A stretch of 18,182 nt of DNA from CAYRNC01 sp964425645 (GTDB taxonomy: Bacteria; Bacillota; Clostridia; Peptostreptococcales; Anaerovoracaceae): positions 1 through 18,182 of the forward strand of contig CAYRNC010000029.1 in the NCBI GenBank assembly GCA_964425645.1. The letters run 5' to 3'. The translations under genes were made by a program, and so were the position numbers. The notes beneath the pieces are model-generated. The model did no database searches, was not told the DNA's origin, and saw nothing but the letters and a program-made list of their open reading frames with translations. Below are positions 6,733 to 14,975 of this stretch, piece after piece (position 1 is the stretch's first letter; every line of letters starts with the position of its first letter).

Positions 6733-6930
6733 ATGGGAATGAAAGCTGTTATTGACCGCGATGGCTGCATAGGTTGCGCTTTATGTGCAGAAATATGCCC
6801 TTCGGTTTTCACCATGGCTGATGATGGCCTGGCGGAGGTCCATGGAGAAGTTACCGATGAGAACCTTGACTCTGCTAAGGAAGCGGAGGAAAGCTGCCCG
6901 GTTTCGGTGATCACCATAGAATCGGAATAG
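6733..6930 (+). CDS. Single-cluster 4Fe-4S ferredoxin
   Basis: A 65-residue soluble electron carrier. The motif C12-x2-C15-x2-C18-x3-C22-P plus the remote C55-P is that of monocluster bacterial ferredoxins (Desulfovibrio / Thermotoga / Bacillus type), where the first three cysteines and the remote one hold the cluster; only five cysteines are present in total. The chain is acidic, as usual for low-potential ferredoxins. GGAGG lies 7-8 nt before the ATG; a second ATG at codon 3 is possible but is less well spaced. It appears to be monocistronic, lying between a remnant with a hairpin and a convergent terminator. No clear SigA promoter was found in the 60 nt upstream. The redox partner is not encoded nearby; the flavoenzyme at 14961-16295 is not obviously connected. 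Confidence 0.95.
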   Translation: MGMKAVIDRDGCIGCALCAEICPSVFTMADDGLAEVHGEVTDENLDSAKEAEESCPVSVITIESE

Positions 6931-6956
6931 CTGCAGCATATGTGTATCATTATATA

Positions 6957-6978
6957 GGGGGCGAAATTGATCGCCCCC
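6957..6978. terminator. Convergent hairpin between ferredoxin and mcp
   Basis: GGGGGCGA and TCGCCCCC form a perfect 8-bp, very GC-rich stem with a 6-nt loop, midway between the two convergent stop codons (6930 and 6994). T-tracts are weak on both sides, so efficiency is uncertain, but the position suits a shared bidirectional terminator. Confidence 0.65.
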
Positions 6979-6993
6979 CGATGTACGGTTTTG

Positions 6994-8944
6994 TCAGTAT
7001 TTGCCGAATTCTTTATCATCGGCTGATATAGTCGTTTTTTCTTCAACAGTGCGGGCCTTTTCTTTATCGCCATTTTTATCTGCTATATTTTCAATCAGCT
7101 TAATATCCTTCGCTTCATAGCTGTCGTACCTGCTTTCGGCTTTATATGTATCATTTACCAGTTTGAATTTAGCGACACTTTCTTTTAGGAATTCAGCTTG
7201 CCCTGCCAGCTCTTCGCTCGCTGCGGCGCCTTCTTCAGAAGTGGCCGAGTTTGCCTGCACGACTTGTGATACCTGCATAATGCCTTGGTTGATCTGTTCG
7301 ATGGCAGCGGCCTGTTCAGCGACCAGCGCCGCTGCAACACTGCGCCAAAGAAGACCTGTATTTTTGAATACATCTACTTTGCGCGCCCGGACTCCACCAT
7401 TGAGGGCGTCAACGTTCACGCAGCCCGGGTCANNNNNNNNNNTCATTGGAGGCTATTGCTATATCTCCTACCAAATCAGCAGCCTTTGCAACTTCTTCAA
7501 CAATTTTATTCAAAGCTTCAGCTGTCTCATTGGCAATATGTGTGCCCCCTTCGGATTTTTTTATAGAGCTTTCTATCATCTCAGTAGTTTCTTTTGCCGC
7601 ATCCGCCGATCTTGCAGCAAGATTCCTGACTTCTTCGGCTACAACGGCAAATCCTTTGCCGTGCTGACCTGCTCTTGCCGCCTCAACTGCAGCGTTCAAG
7701 GCAAGTATGTTTGTTTGGAATGCTATTTCATCGATCACTTTAATGATCTTTGAAATATTGGCGGAGGAATCGTTTATCTCCTTCATGGCTGTCAGCATAG
7801 CTGTCATTTTATCATTGCCTTCTTCCGCATGGGTCTTTGTATTCTCTGCTAATTCGTTTGCTTCGTTAGATTTTTCTGCGTTAAGGTTAGTCTGAGAAGA
7901 TACTTCTTCTAATGAAGCAGTAAGCTCCTCAACCGAACTTGCCTGTTCGGCCGCACCTTGGGATAAGGCCATACTGGAATTGGATACTTGTTCTGAGCCC
8001 GTAGCCACCTGCTCGGCTGCGCTGGCGATGTTAGACATAATTTCGTTGTTCTTTACCACTATTTCTTTAAATTTTATATTCAGCAGATCTTTTTTCGATC
8101 TTACTTGTACGTTTATGCTTAAATCCCCGGCTGCAATGCTCTCTGCTATTTTAGCCTGATTGCGAATATTTGCGATCATGTGTCTAAAGGATTCCGCTAA
8201 ATTTCCAACTTCATCCCTTGTATCTGTTTTTACATCTACGTTTATATCGCCTTGCGCCAATGCATCCGCCGTCTTAACCATTTCCTTAATGGGTTTGCTG
8301 ATAATCCTGGAGATAAATGTTCCAAGCAATATTGCGATTATTGCTCCGACAGCTACAACAATTAACATTATTATGGAAGATGTCCTTGCGAGCATACCGT
8401 TATCAGCCGATCTTTCTTTGGCTCCTTCTACGTTAAACTCGTTCAATTTTCCAAATGCTATTCTTACATCGTCCCCGGCTGCTCCCATTTCACCGAAGTT
8501 TAATTTCTTTGCTTCTTCAATTTGTGATGCCTGTATTAATTTAAGATAATCGCCTGTTATGGCTTTATATTTTTCCCAGCAGGGTTTTGCCTCAGCAAAA
8601 AGCATGCGATCCGTTTCCGAGACGATGCCATCCTCGTATTGCTGCAATAATTCATCCACCTTTATAATATAATTGTCAACATTGTTGAACAGGCCCGGCA
8701 GTTCATTTATATCGTCAACGGCTATCATTTTTATAGTGTTGAATCTGATCCTTTGAAAATATTCGGCAGCTTCGCCTGAATAATCAACGCCCAACAGGTT
8801 CTCCTCATACAGCAATACATCGGCATTGGCTATTCTGTTAATGTTGATTAGCCCTACACCGCCTACGATTCCTGCGATTACCGCTACTATGAGAAAAGAT
8901 GAAATTAATTTCACTGCTATTTTTTTATTTAAGAACCATTTCAT
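6994..8944 (-). CDS. Methyl-accepting chemotaxis protein, interrupted by an assembly gap and foreign sequence
   Basis: A transmembrane chemoreceptor. The N-terminal part (8944-7445, 500 codons) shows TM1 (about 11-33), a helical periplasm-side sensor of four-helix-bundle type (34-186), TM2 (about 188-211), HAMP (212-265), and the cytoplasmic coiled coil with the highly conserved hairpin tip around residues 402-442 (IDEIAFQTNILALNAAVEAA, then GKGFAVVAEEVRNLA). The C-terminal part (7317-6994) resumes with EQAAAIEQINQGI. Joining the two at 7445/7317 gives the normal family reading '..AIASNEQAAAIEQ..' in frame, with 607 residues. Between them lie 115 nt of unrelated sequence and 10 Ns (separate entries), so the disruption is probably an assembly fault. 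There is no C-terminal NWETF-type pentapeptide. The start overlaps the cheW stop (TAATG), indicating coupled translation. Ligand unknown. Confidence 0.9.
7318..7432 (+). other. Foreign purF-like fragment abutting the gap (chimeric contig end)
   Basis: Read on the plus strand this stretch encodes CNTAPKKTCIFEYIYFARPDS, then TIEGVNVHAARV, the conserved segment of amidophosphoribosyltransferase (PurF) that follows its glutaminase domain. It is about 57% GC by my count. It begins exactly where the receptor reading breaks off (7317) and runs into the Ns. It carries no start or stop and is not a gene here. Confidence 0.8.
7433..7442. other. Assembly gap of 10 N
   Basis: Ten consecutive Ns inside mcp; a scaffold join of unknown true length. 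The right-hand contig begins TCATTGG, continuing the receptor exactly where the left-hand receptor part (ending CTGTTC at 7317) left off. Confidence 0.99.
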
Positions 8945-9453
8945 TAATCCAGACCTCCTATGGATTTATCGCTTAAGCTTTCAATCTCATCCTCTGTGAG
9001 CAGCTTGCTGCAATCAAGAATAAGTTTCACGTCGTCTTCCGTTTTGCCTATGCCTTTAATGAATTTATTGCTTGTGCGGTTTATGTCAGGCGGCGGGACA
9101 ATTTCTGCAGCGGGTATTGATAAAACCTCCGACACGCTGTCTACTATGAGTCCGGTGGGTACGCCGAATACATCTATGACTATTACGCACGTTCTGTCAT
9201 TGTATTCTTTGAAATCTTTTTTGAATCTCAATCTGACATCCATTACCGGGACTATTTTCCCCCTTAAATTTATAATTCCTCGGATGTAATTCGGAAATTC
9301 CGGTACCTTTGTAACAGGCTGTACCTTTATGATTTCTGTTACATATTTGATTTCGATTCCGTAAGATTCGTTACCCAATATAAATGTAAGGAATTTATCT
9401 TTTTGGGTGTCTTCTTCCTGCTCTAACCAATCCTGTGTCTTTGATTCGGCCAT
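8944..9453 (-). CDS. cheW: Chemotaxis coupling protein CheW
   Basis: A 169-residue adaptor that links chemoreceptors to the kinase CheA in the membrane-associated array. The CheW fold is visible from about residue 20: KFLTFILGNESYGIEI, KVPEFPNYIRGIINLRGKIV (51-68) with the conserved NLRG (R64), PVMDVRLRF, and a second half with VDSVSEVLSI and the 'ppp' segment. An acidic extension of about 18 residues precedes the domain. AAAGGAG lies upstream of the ATG. It is the first gene of a two-gene unit: its TAA overlaps the ATG of the receptor by one base. A SigD-type promoter lies about 80 nt upstream, which ties the pair to the motility regulon. No cheA, cheY or flagellar gene is in the window. Confidence 0.96.
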   Translation of the reverse strand: MAESKTQDWLEQEEDTQKDKFLTFILGNESYGIEIKYVTEIIKVQPVTKVPEFPNYIRGIINLRGKIVPVMDVRLRFKKDFKEYNDRTCVIVIDVFGVPTGLIVDSVSEVLSIPAAEIVPPPDINRTSNKFIKGIGKTEDDVKLILDCSKLLTEDEIESLSDKSIGGLD

Positions 9454-9530
9454 TCTTGTCTCCTTTCATTTTTGTCGTGGTACAGCATAGGCATGTCATA
9501 AAACAACTGCCTTTGCTTTCATCATCCTTT

Positions 9531-9557
9531 TATTCGGCAGATAGCAATTATTCTTTA
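9531..9557 (-). promoter_or_regulatory. SigD/FliA-type promoter of cheW-mcp
   Basis: On the minus strand TAAA (9557-9554), exactly 15 nt, then GCCGAATA (9538-9531), against the motility-sigma consensus TAAA-N15-GCCGATAA (all four of -35, six of eight of -10). The start of transcription would be near 9524, about 70 nt before cheW. The match, spacing and target genes agree. Confidence 0.65.
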
Positions 9558-9642
9558 ATACTGCAGGATAAATGTAATTGTTACAGGCGTTTTAAACACA
9601 GGCATAATCCGGGTTTTAATTTTCGCTGAGAATCATGTGGCT

Positions 9643-9671
9643 TTGACAAATTTAATATTTTTGTAAATCAT
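9643..9671 (+). promoter_or_regulatory. SigA-type promoter candidate for the acyltransferase operon
   Basis: A perfect TTGACA (9643-9648), a 17-nt spacer and AATCAT (9666-9671; 4 of 6). It would give a leader of about 60 nt. A second -10-like TACTAT lies downstream at 9688 but lacks a -35. The -10 is only moderate. Confidence 0.5.
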
Positions 9672-9738
9672 CTTTGCAGAATACCTACTATGATGTAGAA
9701 AGAAGCTTTTGTACGCTTAAAGAAAGTAGAAAAAATTT

Positions 9739-11469
9739 ATGCATACCGCTTTACATAAGAATGGATCACAAAACTATATGCCCGGTCTGGACGGCTTAAG
9801 GGCGCTTTCGGTATTCGCCGTAATTGCATATCACTTGGGTTTGGATGCGGCTCCGGGAGGGCTTTTAGGTGTAAATCTATTTTTTGTGCTCTCCGGATAC
9901 TTGATAACCGGCATACTTCTTTCCGGGATTGAATCTCATGGGAAGATAGATTTGGCCGACTTCTGGCGAAGAAGGATCAGGCGGCTTTATCCTGCATTTT
10001 TTGCGATGCTGACAGGGGTTGCGGCATGGGCGCTGGTATTTGATCCTGCAAGGCTCGTATCATGGAAACAGGAGATTTTGGCTTCGGTTTTTTACGCGAG
10101 CAACTGGTATCTCATCTTCCATGAAGTATCCTATTTCGACAGCTTCAGTCCTCCCTCGCCGCTGGGTCATCTGTGGTCTCTTGCTATAGAGGCTCAGTTC
10201 TACCTCGTTTGGCCGCTGCTGTTGGGTCTTGGGGCGCGTTTGTTCAGGCACCGCAAATGGTTGATAGCGGGTACGTCGCTTATCGTACTGATGTCCGCTG
10301 CAGCCATGGCTTTGCTTTATATACCGGGTCACGATCCCAGCCGGGTATATTACGGTACGGATACGAGAGCTTTTGCATTAATGCTTGGCGCTTTGGCGGC
10401 TATGATATGTCCTTTTGACAAAATGACGTTCAAACTCCCCTGTAAAAAAAGATTTGCCCTGGATGCGGCGGGGGTTTCAGGCCTGGCAATTGTTTTATGG
10501 ATGATCGTTAAAACCGATCAATATGATGCATCACTGTATCATTTCGGGTTTTTGATTTTTTCCGTTGCCGGTGTCATTTTGGTCGTCGTCCTTGCTCATC
10601 CGTCGAGCAGGCTTGCCGGATTGTTCGGGTGGGCTCCGCTTCGTCTGATCGGTAAATTGTCCTATGGTATTTACTTATGGCATTTTCCGGTTATTATATT
10701 ATCAAGACCCCTAATCAATACTGCAGGGCAGGATCCGCTGCGCTCAATTTGCCAAATTGCTGCAAGCATTCTTTTAGCGGCGCTTTCCTATTATTTTGTG
10801 GAAAAGCCGATACGGTACAGAAAAATGAGGCCGTTGATTCGCTATGCAGGTGTTTCGGTCAGCATGGTTTTTATAGTGACGATCATAGCTTACGGCGGTG
10901 GCGGACAGATATTGGCAAAGAACATTGAAGATGACATCATTGAAGAAGAAAATATTATAACGGTAAATGTGCCTTCGGAGGATTCTTATGAGGCGGAAAG
11001 CCCCGTCGGCGAAAGTGTGACCGTAATAGGGGATTCTCTTCAAATAGATTTGGCGCCTGTGTTGGAAGAATCTTTACCGGGTATCATAATTGATGCAGAA
11101 ATAGGAAGACAGATGTACGATGCACCGGAGATCATTGACGGTCTTCGCGAAAAGGGCATGCTCAAGGATACGGTAATAGTAGGGCTAGGAACAAACGGTG
11201 CCTTTACAGAAAAACAACTCTGTAAAACCTTGAATTGTCTGGAAGGTGCAAGGGAGATTCTGCTTGTGAATTCGCGCGTTCCCAAGCCCTGGGAGGCTGC
11301 AGTGAACAAAGCGCTTAAAAAGGCGGCCGAAGAGTATTCAAACGTAAGGCTTATAGATTGGCACAACGTAAGCAGCGGTCACGATGAATATTTTTATAAG
11401 GATGGCGTTCATCTGAACCGAAAAGGTGCAGAGGCTTACTGCAAAATGATAAAGGAGGCTCTGTCTTAA
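9739..11469 (+). CDS. OatA-like membrane acyltransferase (acyltransferase 3 + SGNH)
   Basis: A 576-residue, two-domain cell-surface O-acyltransferase. Residues about 12-390 form the multi-pass acyltransferase-3 domain, opening with MPGLDGLRALSVFAVIAYHL (the conserved His is H32), with FWRRRIRRLYPA (76-87), GHLWSLAIEAQFYLVWP (143-159) and, near the end, YGIYLWHFP (309-317). A short acidic linker follows, then an extracellular SGNH esterase-like domain (about 425-576) with VIGDS (nucleophile S433), GLGTNG (482-487) and the catalytic DGVHL (D555, H558). This is the layout of OatA, which acetylates peptidoglycan MurNAc and gives lysozyme resistance; related enzymes acylate other glycans, so the acceptor is not certain. 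The ribosome binding site before the ATG is weak (GAAAG). It is first in a run with a two-component system starting 17 nt downstream. Confidence 0.92.
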   Translation: MHTALHKNGSQNYMPGLDGLRALSVFAVIAYHLGLDAAPGGLLGVNLFFVLSGYLITGILLSGIESHGKIDLADFWRRRIRRLYPAFFAMLTGVAAWALVFDPARLVSWKQEILASVFYASNWYLIFHEVSYFDSFSPPSPLGHLWSLAIEAQFYLVWPLLLGLGARLFRHRKWLIAGTSLIVLMSAAAMALLYIPGHDPSRVYYGTDTRAFALMLGALAAMICPFDKMTFKLPCKKRFALDAAGVSGLAIVLWMIVKTDQYDASLYHFGFLIFSVAGVILVVVLAHPSSRLAGLFGWAPLRLIGKLSYGIYLWHFPVIILSRPLINTAGQDPLRSICQIAASILLAALSYYFVEKPIRYRKMRPLIRYAGVSVSMVFIVTIIAYGGGGQILAKNIEDDIIEEENIITVNVPSEDSYEAESPVGESVTVIGDSLQIDLAPVLEESLPGIIIDAEIGRQMYDAPEIIDGLREKGMLKDTVIVGLGTNGAFTEKQLCKTLNCLEGAREILLVNSRVPKPWEAAVNKALKKAAEEYSNVRLIDWHNVSSGHDEYFYKDGVHLNRKGAEAYCKMIKEALS

Positions 11470-11486
11470 AAACGGAGAAAGCGAGT

Positions 11487-12182
11487 ATGGATTTCGGGGC
11501 AAAGGTGCTGACGGTGGAGGATGAAGACTCCATCAGGAGTTTTATAAAGCTTAATCTTGAGATGGCGGGCTATGAAGTTTTAGAGGCAATCAGCGGGGAG
11601 GCGGCGCTTAAAATGCTTGAGGAGTGCTCCCCCGATGTAGTCGTTTTGGATCTTATGCTCCCCGGTATGGACGGACTTGAAGTTTGCAGCAGCATACGGG
11701 TAAAAAATCCTCAGGCCTTAATAATTATGCTTACCGCCAAGGGACAGGACTCAGATAAGATTACCGGTCTTGAATTAGGGGCGGATGACTATATGGTAAA
11801 GCCGTTTAACCCTTTTGAACTCATCGCCAGAATCAAGGCATTGCAAAGGAGACAAAAAAGACCCGAAAAGATATACCGCTTCGGAAACCTTTGTCTGGAT
11901 GTGAAAGGAAACAGGTTGCTGAAAGATGATGTTGAGGTCGATTTAACACCGATTGAATATTCGCTTCTTAAGCTTTTTATGGAGAACCCGGGAAAGGCAT
12001 TTAAAAGAAATGATCTTTTGGACGCGGTTTGGGGAGAGGATTATTACGGCGACACAAAGACTTTAGACGTGCACATCAGAAGGTTGAGGAAAAAAATAGA
12101 GCCCAGGCCCTCACAACCTGAATTTATTAAAACGATCTGGGGTTCGGGTTATCGCTGGTGTTCAGACAGGAGCATGCGATGA
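11487..12182 (+). CDS. OmpR/PhoB-family response regulator
   Basis: A 231-residue DNA-binding response regulator. The receiver (about 5-120) has the acidic pocket E11-D12/E13-D14, phosphoacceptor D55 in VVVLDLMLPGMDG, T83 and K105 (VKPF). The winged-helix effector (about 128-226) has LTPIEYSLLKLFMENPGKAF and DVHIRRLRKKIE, ending in IWGSGYRW, all typical. GGAG lies 10 nt upstream of the ATG. It starts 17 nt after the acyltransferase and its TGA overlaps the start of the kinase, so all are probably co-transcribed. The likely targets include its own operon, but no direct-repeat binding site is obvious upstream of 9739. Confidence 0.96.
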   Translation: MDFGAKVLTVEDEDSIRSFIKLNLEMAGYEVLEAISGEAALKMLEECSPDVVVLDLMLPGMDGLEVCSSIRVKNPQALIIMLTAKGQDSDKITGLELGADDYMVKPFNPFELIARIKALQRRQKRPEKIYRFGNLCLDVKGNRLLKDDVEVDLTPIEYSLLKLFMENPGKAFKRNDLLDAVWGEDYYGDTKTLDVHIRRLRKKIEPRPSQPEFIKTIWGSGYRWCSDRSMR

Positions 12183-13573
12183 AAGGGATCAGGGGAAGGC
12201 TGACAGCAAGCTTCATAGTCGTAATTCTAGTCTCGGTTATCATCTTGGAAGTGATGCTGATCTATATCGTGAAGCAGAACTATTACGGCAGCCTGAGGGG
12301 TAATCTTTCGAATCAGATTAAGATCAGCGCGGATATGTATTCAAGATATTATTCCGACACGGCGCTTGAAGATAATATCCTTTACAATGTGGACGCATTC
12401 TGGAATCAAAGCAATGCCCGAGTTGAAATAGTGGATCGTGAAGGAAAGATTATAATGGACTCCTCAGGGTCGTTTCCGAACCCAAAGGAGCCGAAGGCGG
12501 ATATCGGGGATGCACTGAACGGTAAAATGGGGGAATGGACAGGTAAAATGGACGGCCGGGGTGTAATGGCTCTTTCCTATCCGTTAAAATCCGAAGATCA
12601 AGTAGTCGGGGCTTTGCGCTTTATCGCTTCCACCGATGAAATAGCAAGCGATATTAAAAGCACGATAAGCATTTTTATTGCAATAGGTATATTTGTCGTC
12701 TTCGCCGTCGGGTTTTTAAGCATATTTCTGGCAAACACCATTTTAATACCCCTGAAGGAAGTGACCGATGCGGCAAAGAGCATGGCGGCAGGTAATTTTC
12801 AAACGAGAAGCAGCAGGAAGAGGGATGATGAAATAGGGGAGCTTTCCGATACCCTGAATTATATGGCGGATGAGATTGTGAAAAGGGAGGAGATGAAAAA
12901 TGATTTCATATCTTCCGTATCGCATGAACTGCGCACGCCTCTTACCTCTATCATGGGTTGGTCTATAACGCTTCAAAATGAAAAGTTTCGGCAGAAAGAA
13001 ACTTTAAATGACGGCCTTGAAATCATAGCAAAAGAAAGCGAACGGCTCACCCATATGGTTGAAGAGCTTCTTGATTTTTCAAAATTTGTGTCCGAAAGGG
13101 TAAGGTTGAATTACCAAAATGTGAATACGGTGCGGCTGCTTGATGATATAAGGAAGCAGTTAAGGCCGAGGGCCATGAGAGACGGGATTAATTTCACAGT
13201 GGGCTGCAGGGATGATCTTTCAAATATAATGTCGGACGGATACAGGTTAAAGCAGCTTTTCATAAATATTCTTGATAATGCATTCAATTTTACCCCCGCG
13301 GGGGGGAGTGTGAGTCTAAGTGCCATTGCGACAGAAAAAGGGTTTCTGTTTGCAATAGAAGATACCGGATGCGGTATATCCAAAGATGAGCTGCCCCGGG
13401 TAAGGGAAAAATTCTATAAAGGAGAGGGGAGTAAATCTAAAAACGGTATCGGACTGTCCATCTGCCAGGAAATCGTGACTTTGATGAACGGCCATTTGGA
13501 TATACAAAGTGAAGTAGGGACGGGGACGACCGTAACGGTCTTCCTGCCGAAAGAGGTGGATGAGGATGCGTAA
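12179..13573 (+). CDS. Membrane sensor histidine kinase
   Basis: A 464-residue kinase partner of the preceding regulator. Counting from this start: TM1 about 8-30, extracytoplasmic sensor about 31-161, TM2 about 163-186, HAMP about 187-238, HisKA with SVSHELRTPL (phospho-His H249), and HATPase with the N-box ILDNAFNF (N367), the G1 box EDTGCGIS and the G2 box NGIGLSICQEI. An ATG at 12158 in the same frame would add seven residues, but the ATG at 12179 overlaps the regulator stop as ATGA and has CAGGAG at the right distance, so I chose it. The sensor is of the PhoR/ResE/BaeS type in size; the ligand cannot be read from the sequence. Its last bases overlap the next gene. A run of seven G occurs at 13300-13306 within the ATPase domain. 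Confidence 0.95.
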   Translation: MKGIRGRLTASFIVVILVSVIILEVMLIYIVKQNYYGSLRGNLSNQIKISADMYSRYYSDTALEDNILYNVDAFWNQSNARVEIVDREGKIIMDSSGSFPNPKEPKADIGDALNGKMGEWTGKMDGRGVMALSYPLKSEDQVVGALRFIASTDEIASDIKSTISIFIAIGIFVVFAVGFLSIFLANTILIPLKEVTDAAKSMAAGNFQTRSSRKRDDEIGELSDTLNYMADEIVKREEMKNDFISSVSHELRTPLTSIMGWSITLQNEKFRQKETLNDGLEIIAKESERLTHMVEELLDFSKFVSERVRLNYQNVNTVRLLDDIRKQLRPRAMRDGINFTVGCRDDLSNIMSDGYRLKQLFINILDNAFNFTPAGGSVSLSAIATEKGFLFAIEDTGCGISKDELPRVREKFYKGEGSKSKNGIGLSICQEIVTLMNGHLDIQSEVGTGTTVTVFLPKEVDEDA

Positions 13574-14975
13574 AAAAATTTTCATATGCCTGCTTGCGGT
13601 TGCCCTGCTTTTTCTTTTTGCCTGCACCGATTTTTCCGATTTAATCGGCATCGGCGACAAGGCAGGTAAAATCACAGGGCCCTTTAAAAACGGTTCCTAC
13701 TACGGTAAATGGGAGGTGGCGGATCAGCTGGATAAACGGGAGGCAAAGCTGAAGCCTTCGGACGGCGTACAGTTTGCTGAAGGAATTGCCTCCTTTGGTG
13801 ATTCGGTATGGGAGGAAGTCACCTATAAGATAAAGCGGGTAGAGACAGCCAGATATATGGAACTGAAACCCGCTGCCTGTTTTGCACCTTTTAAAGATTC
13901 AGAAACAGAGGTTATTACAGTTTATTCCGAAGGTAATTACCTGGCCGAATTTGCAAAAATAGATGAGTCAAATATAGTTCTTTTTTTTGATGGGGCTGAT
14001 TTTCTCGTTAAAAAGGTATCCGATGAGACCGGCATTTTGATGCTGCCTGCTTCCGGTGCCGCGGCTGAATGCAGTATCGCAAAGGCTCAGGGCATATTGC
14101 TTGGGTTAAGAGTTCCGGAAAAAGAGGGCTGCGTATACAAGACGCTTTGGATTGCATCCGATCATAATGGCCTTCATCCCGTGCTCGTTTGTGATAAGAT
14201 TTTTTTCCCGCGCAGGAGCGGATTTTGGGATGTCGATATTAAAAATATTACCGCAGCAGAAGGAAGCGGGAACATTATCATTTCAAACGATGTGGCGATA
14301 AAGCAAACAGATAATACAGAACCTGATGTCGGTTATTCCGGTGATACTGTTATTGAGTATATAAGCAATGATTATATCGGGGTAGAAAAAAGGGTTGCAA
14401 ATCGAAATGTTTTACGCCTTTTATCTGTAGATAAGCTGCCTGATCATGTGGAAATAAAGATATCCGATTTGATGGGTGCAGAGGGTCTGAAATCGTTTGT
14501 TGCTGCAAGGGAGCAGGCGTTGGAGGATAAAGGAATAAGGCTGTATGAAAAAGATGATTTGGGTAAAAATTTTGGTCTGATCCGAAAAAACGGTCACTGG
14601 ATTCTTATCGGCAGAGTCAATTACAAAGATGGGAAGGATCCGGTCTGTTTTGATTTTGACGGCAGAACCCTTCCCCCTCCTAGTCTGATATTCTACGACA
14701 GCCTGGATCCGAACTGGCACAAGATAAAAGACCGGGTTCCCAACGCTGTGGATGCCTTTACCTCGCCGGACAAGGATATAGCCTTGGTAAGAACGAAGAA
14801 TAAATTGGCGGTCTACAGGATCGGTATACAGCAGCTGGAAGAGAGTCCTTTTGCCGAGATTGAGCTGTCTGAAGAAGCGGTTGTGGTTATGGCTGAATGG
14901 GCTGTCGGATCATATGTTTTGAGCTGGGAAAAAGCCTTTTTGTCTTATGGTGCAAAGGAATCAGAACTGATTTAA
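13566..14975 (+). CDS. Lipoprotein of unknown function linked to the two-component system
   Basis: About 469 residues. The N-terminus MRKKIFICLLAVALLFLFAC is a type II signal peptide with lipobox LFAC, so the Cys at residue 20 should be lipidated. An ATG two codons earlier (13560) is too close to the AAGAGGTGG site; the ATG at 13566 is 7 nt from it, so I prefer that. The mature protein is rich in beta-type sequence and contains short 'W' strands (YYGKWEVADQL; GRTLPPPSLIFYD); I recognise no family. It overlaps the kinase by 8 nt and is last in the run, suggesting an extracytoplasmic modulator or ligand-binding partner of the kinase, by analogy with other lipoproteins encoded with sensor kinases. 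Its 3' end overlaps the opposite-strand flavoenzyme gene by 15 nt. Confidence 0.85.
   Translation: MRKKIFICLLAVALLFLFACTDFSDLIGIGDKAGKITGPFKNGSYYGKWEVADQLDKREAKLKPSDGVQFAEGIASFGDSVWEEVTYKIKRVETARYMELKPAACFAPFKDSETEVITVYSEGNYLAEFAKIDESNIVLFFDGADFLVKKVSDETGILMLPASGAAAECSIAKAQGILLGLRVPEKEGCVYKTLWIASDHNGLHPVLVCDKIFFPRRSGFWDVDIKNITAAEGSGNIIISNDVAIKQTDNTEPDVGYSGDTVIEYISNDYIGVEKRVANRNVLRLLSVDKLPDHVEIKISDLMGAEGLKSFVAAREQALEDKGIRLYEKDDLGKNFGLIRKNGHWILIGRVNYKDGKDPVCFDFDGRTLPPPSLIFYDSLDPNWHKIKDRVPNAVDAFTSPDKDIALVRTKNKLAVYRIGIQQLEESPFAEIELSEEAVVVMAEWAVGSYVLSWEKAFLSYGAKESELI

Noticed and set aside
7318..7442. Real insertion of foreign DNA or an intron in the chemoreceptor gene
   Set aside because: No terminal repeats, no mobile-element gene; the fragment is an internal piece of purF and touches an N gap, and the receptor rejoins at the same codon. 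A contig-end chimera explains it better.
9490..9514. AGGCA/TGCCT inverted repeat between cheW and the acyltransferase
   Set aside because: Only 5 bp with a 14-nt spacer, expected by chance in a 285-nt intergenic region.
13295..13304. GC-rich inverted repeat CCCCCGCGGGGG in the kinase gene as a terminator
   Set aside because: It lies inside conserved coding sequence (Thr-Pro-Ala-Gly-Gly after the N-box), with no T-tract and coding continuing for 270 nt.
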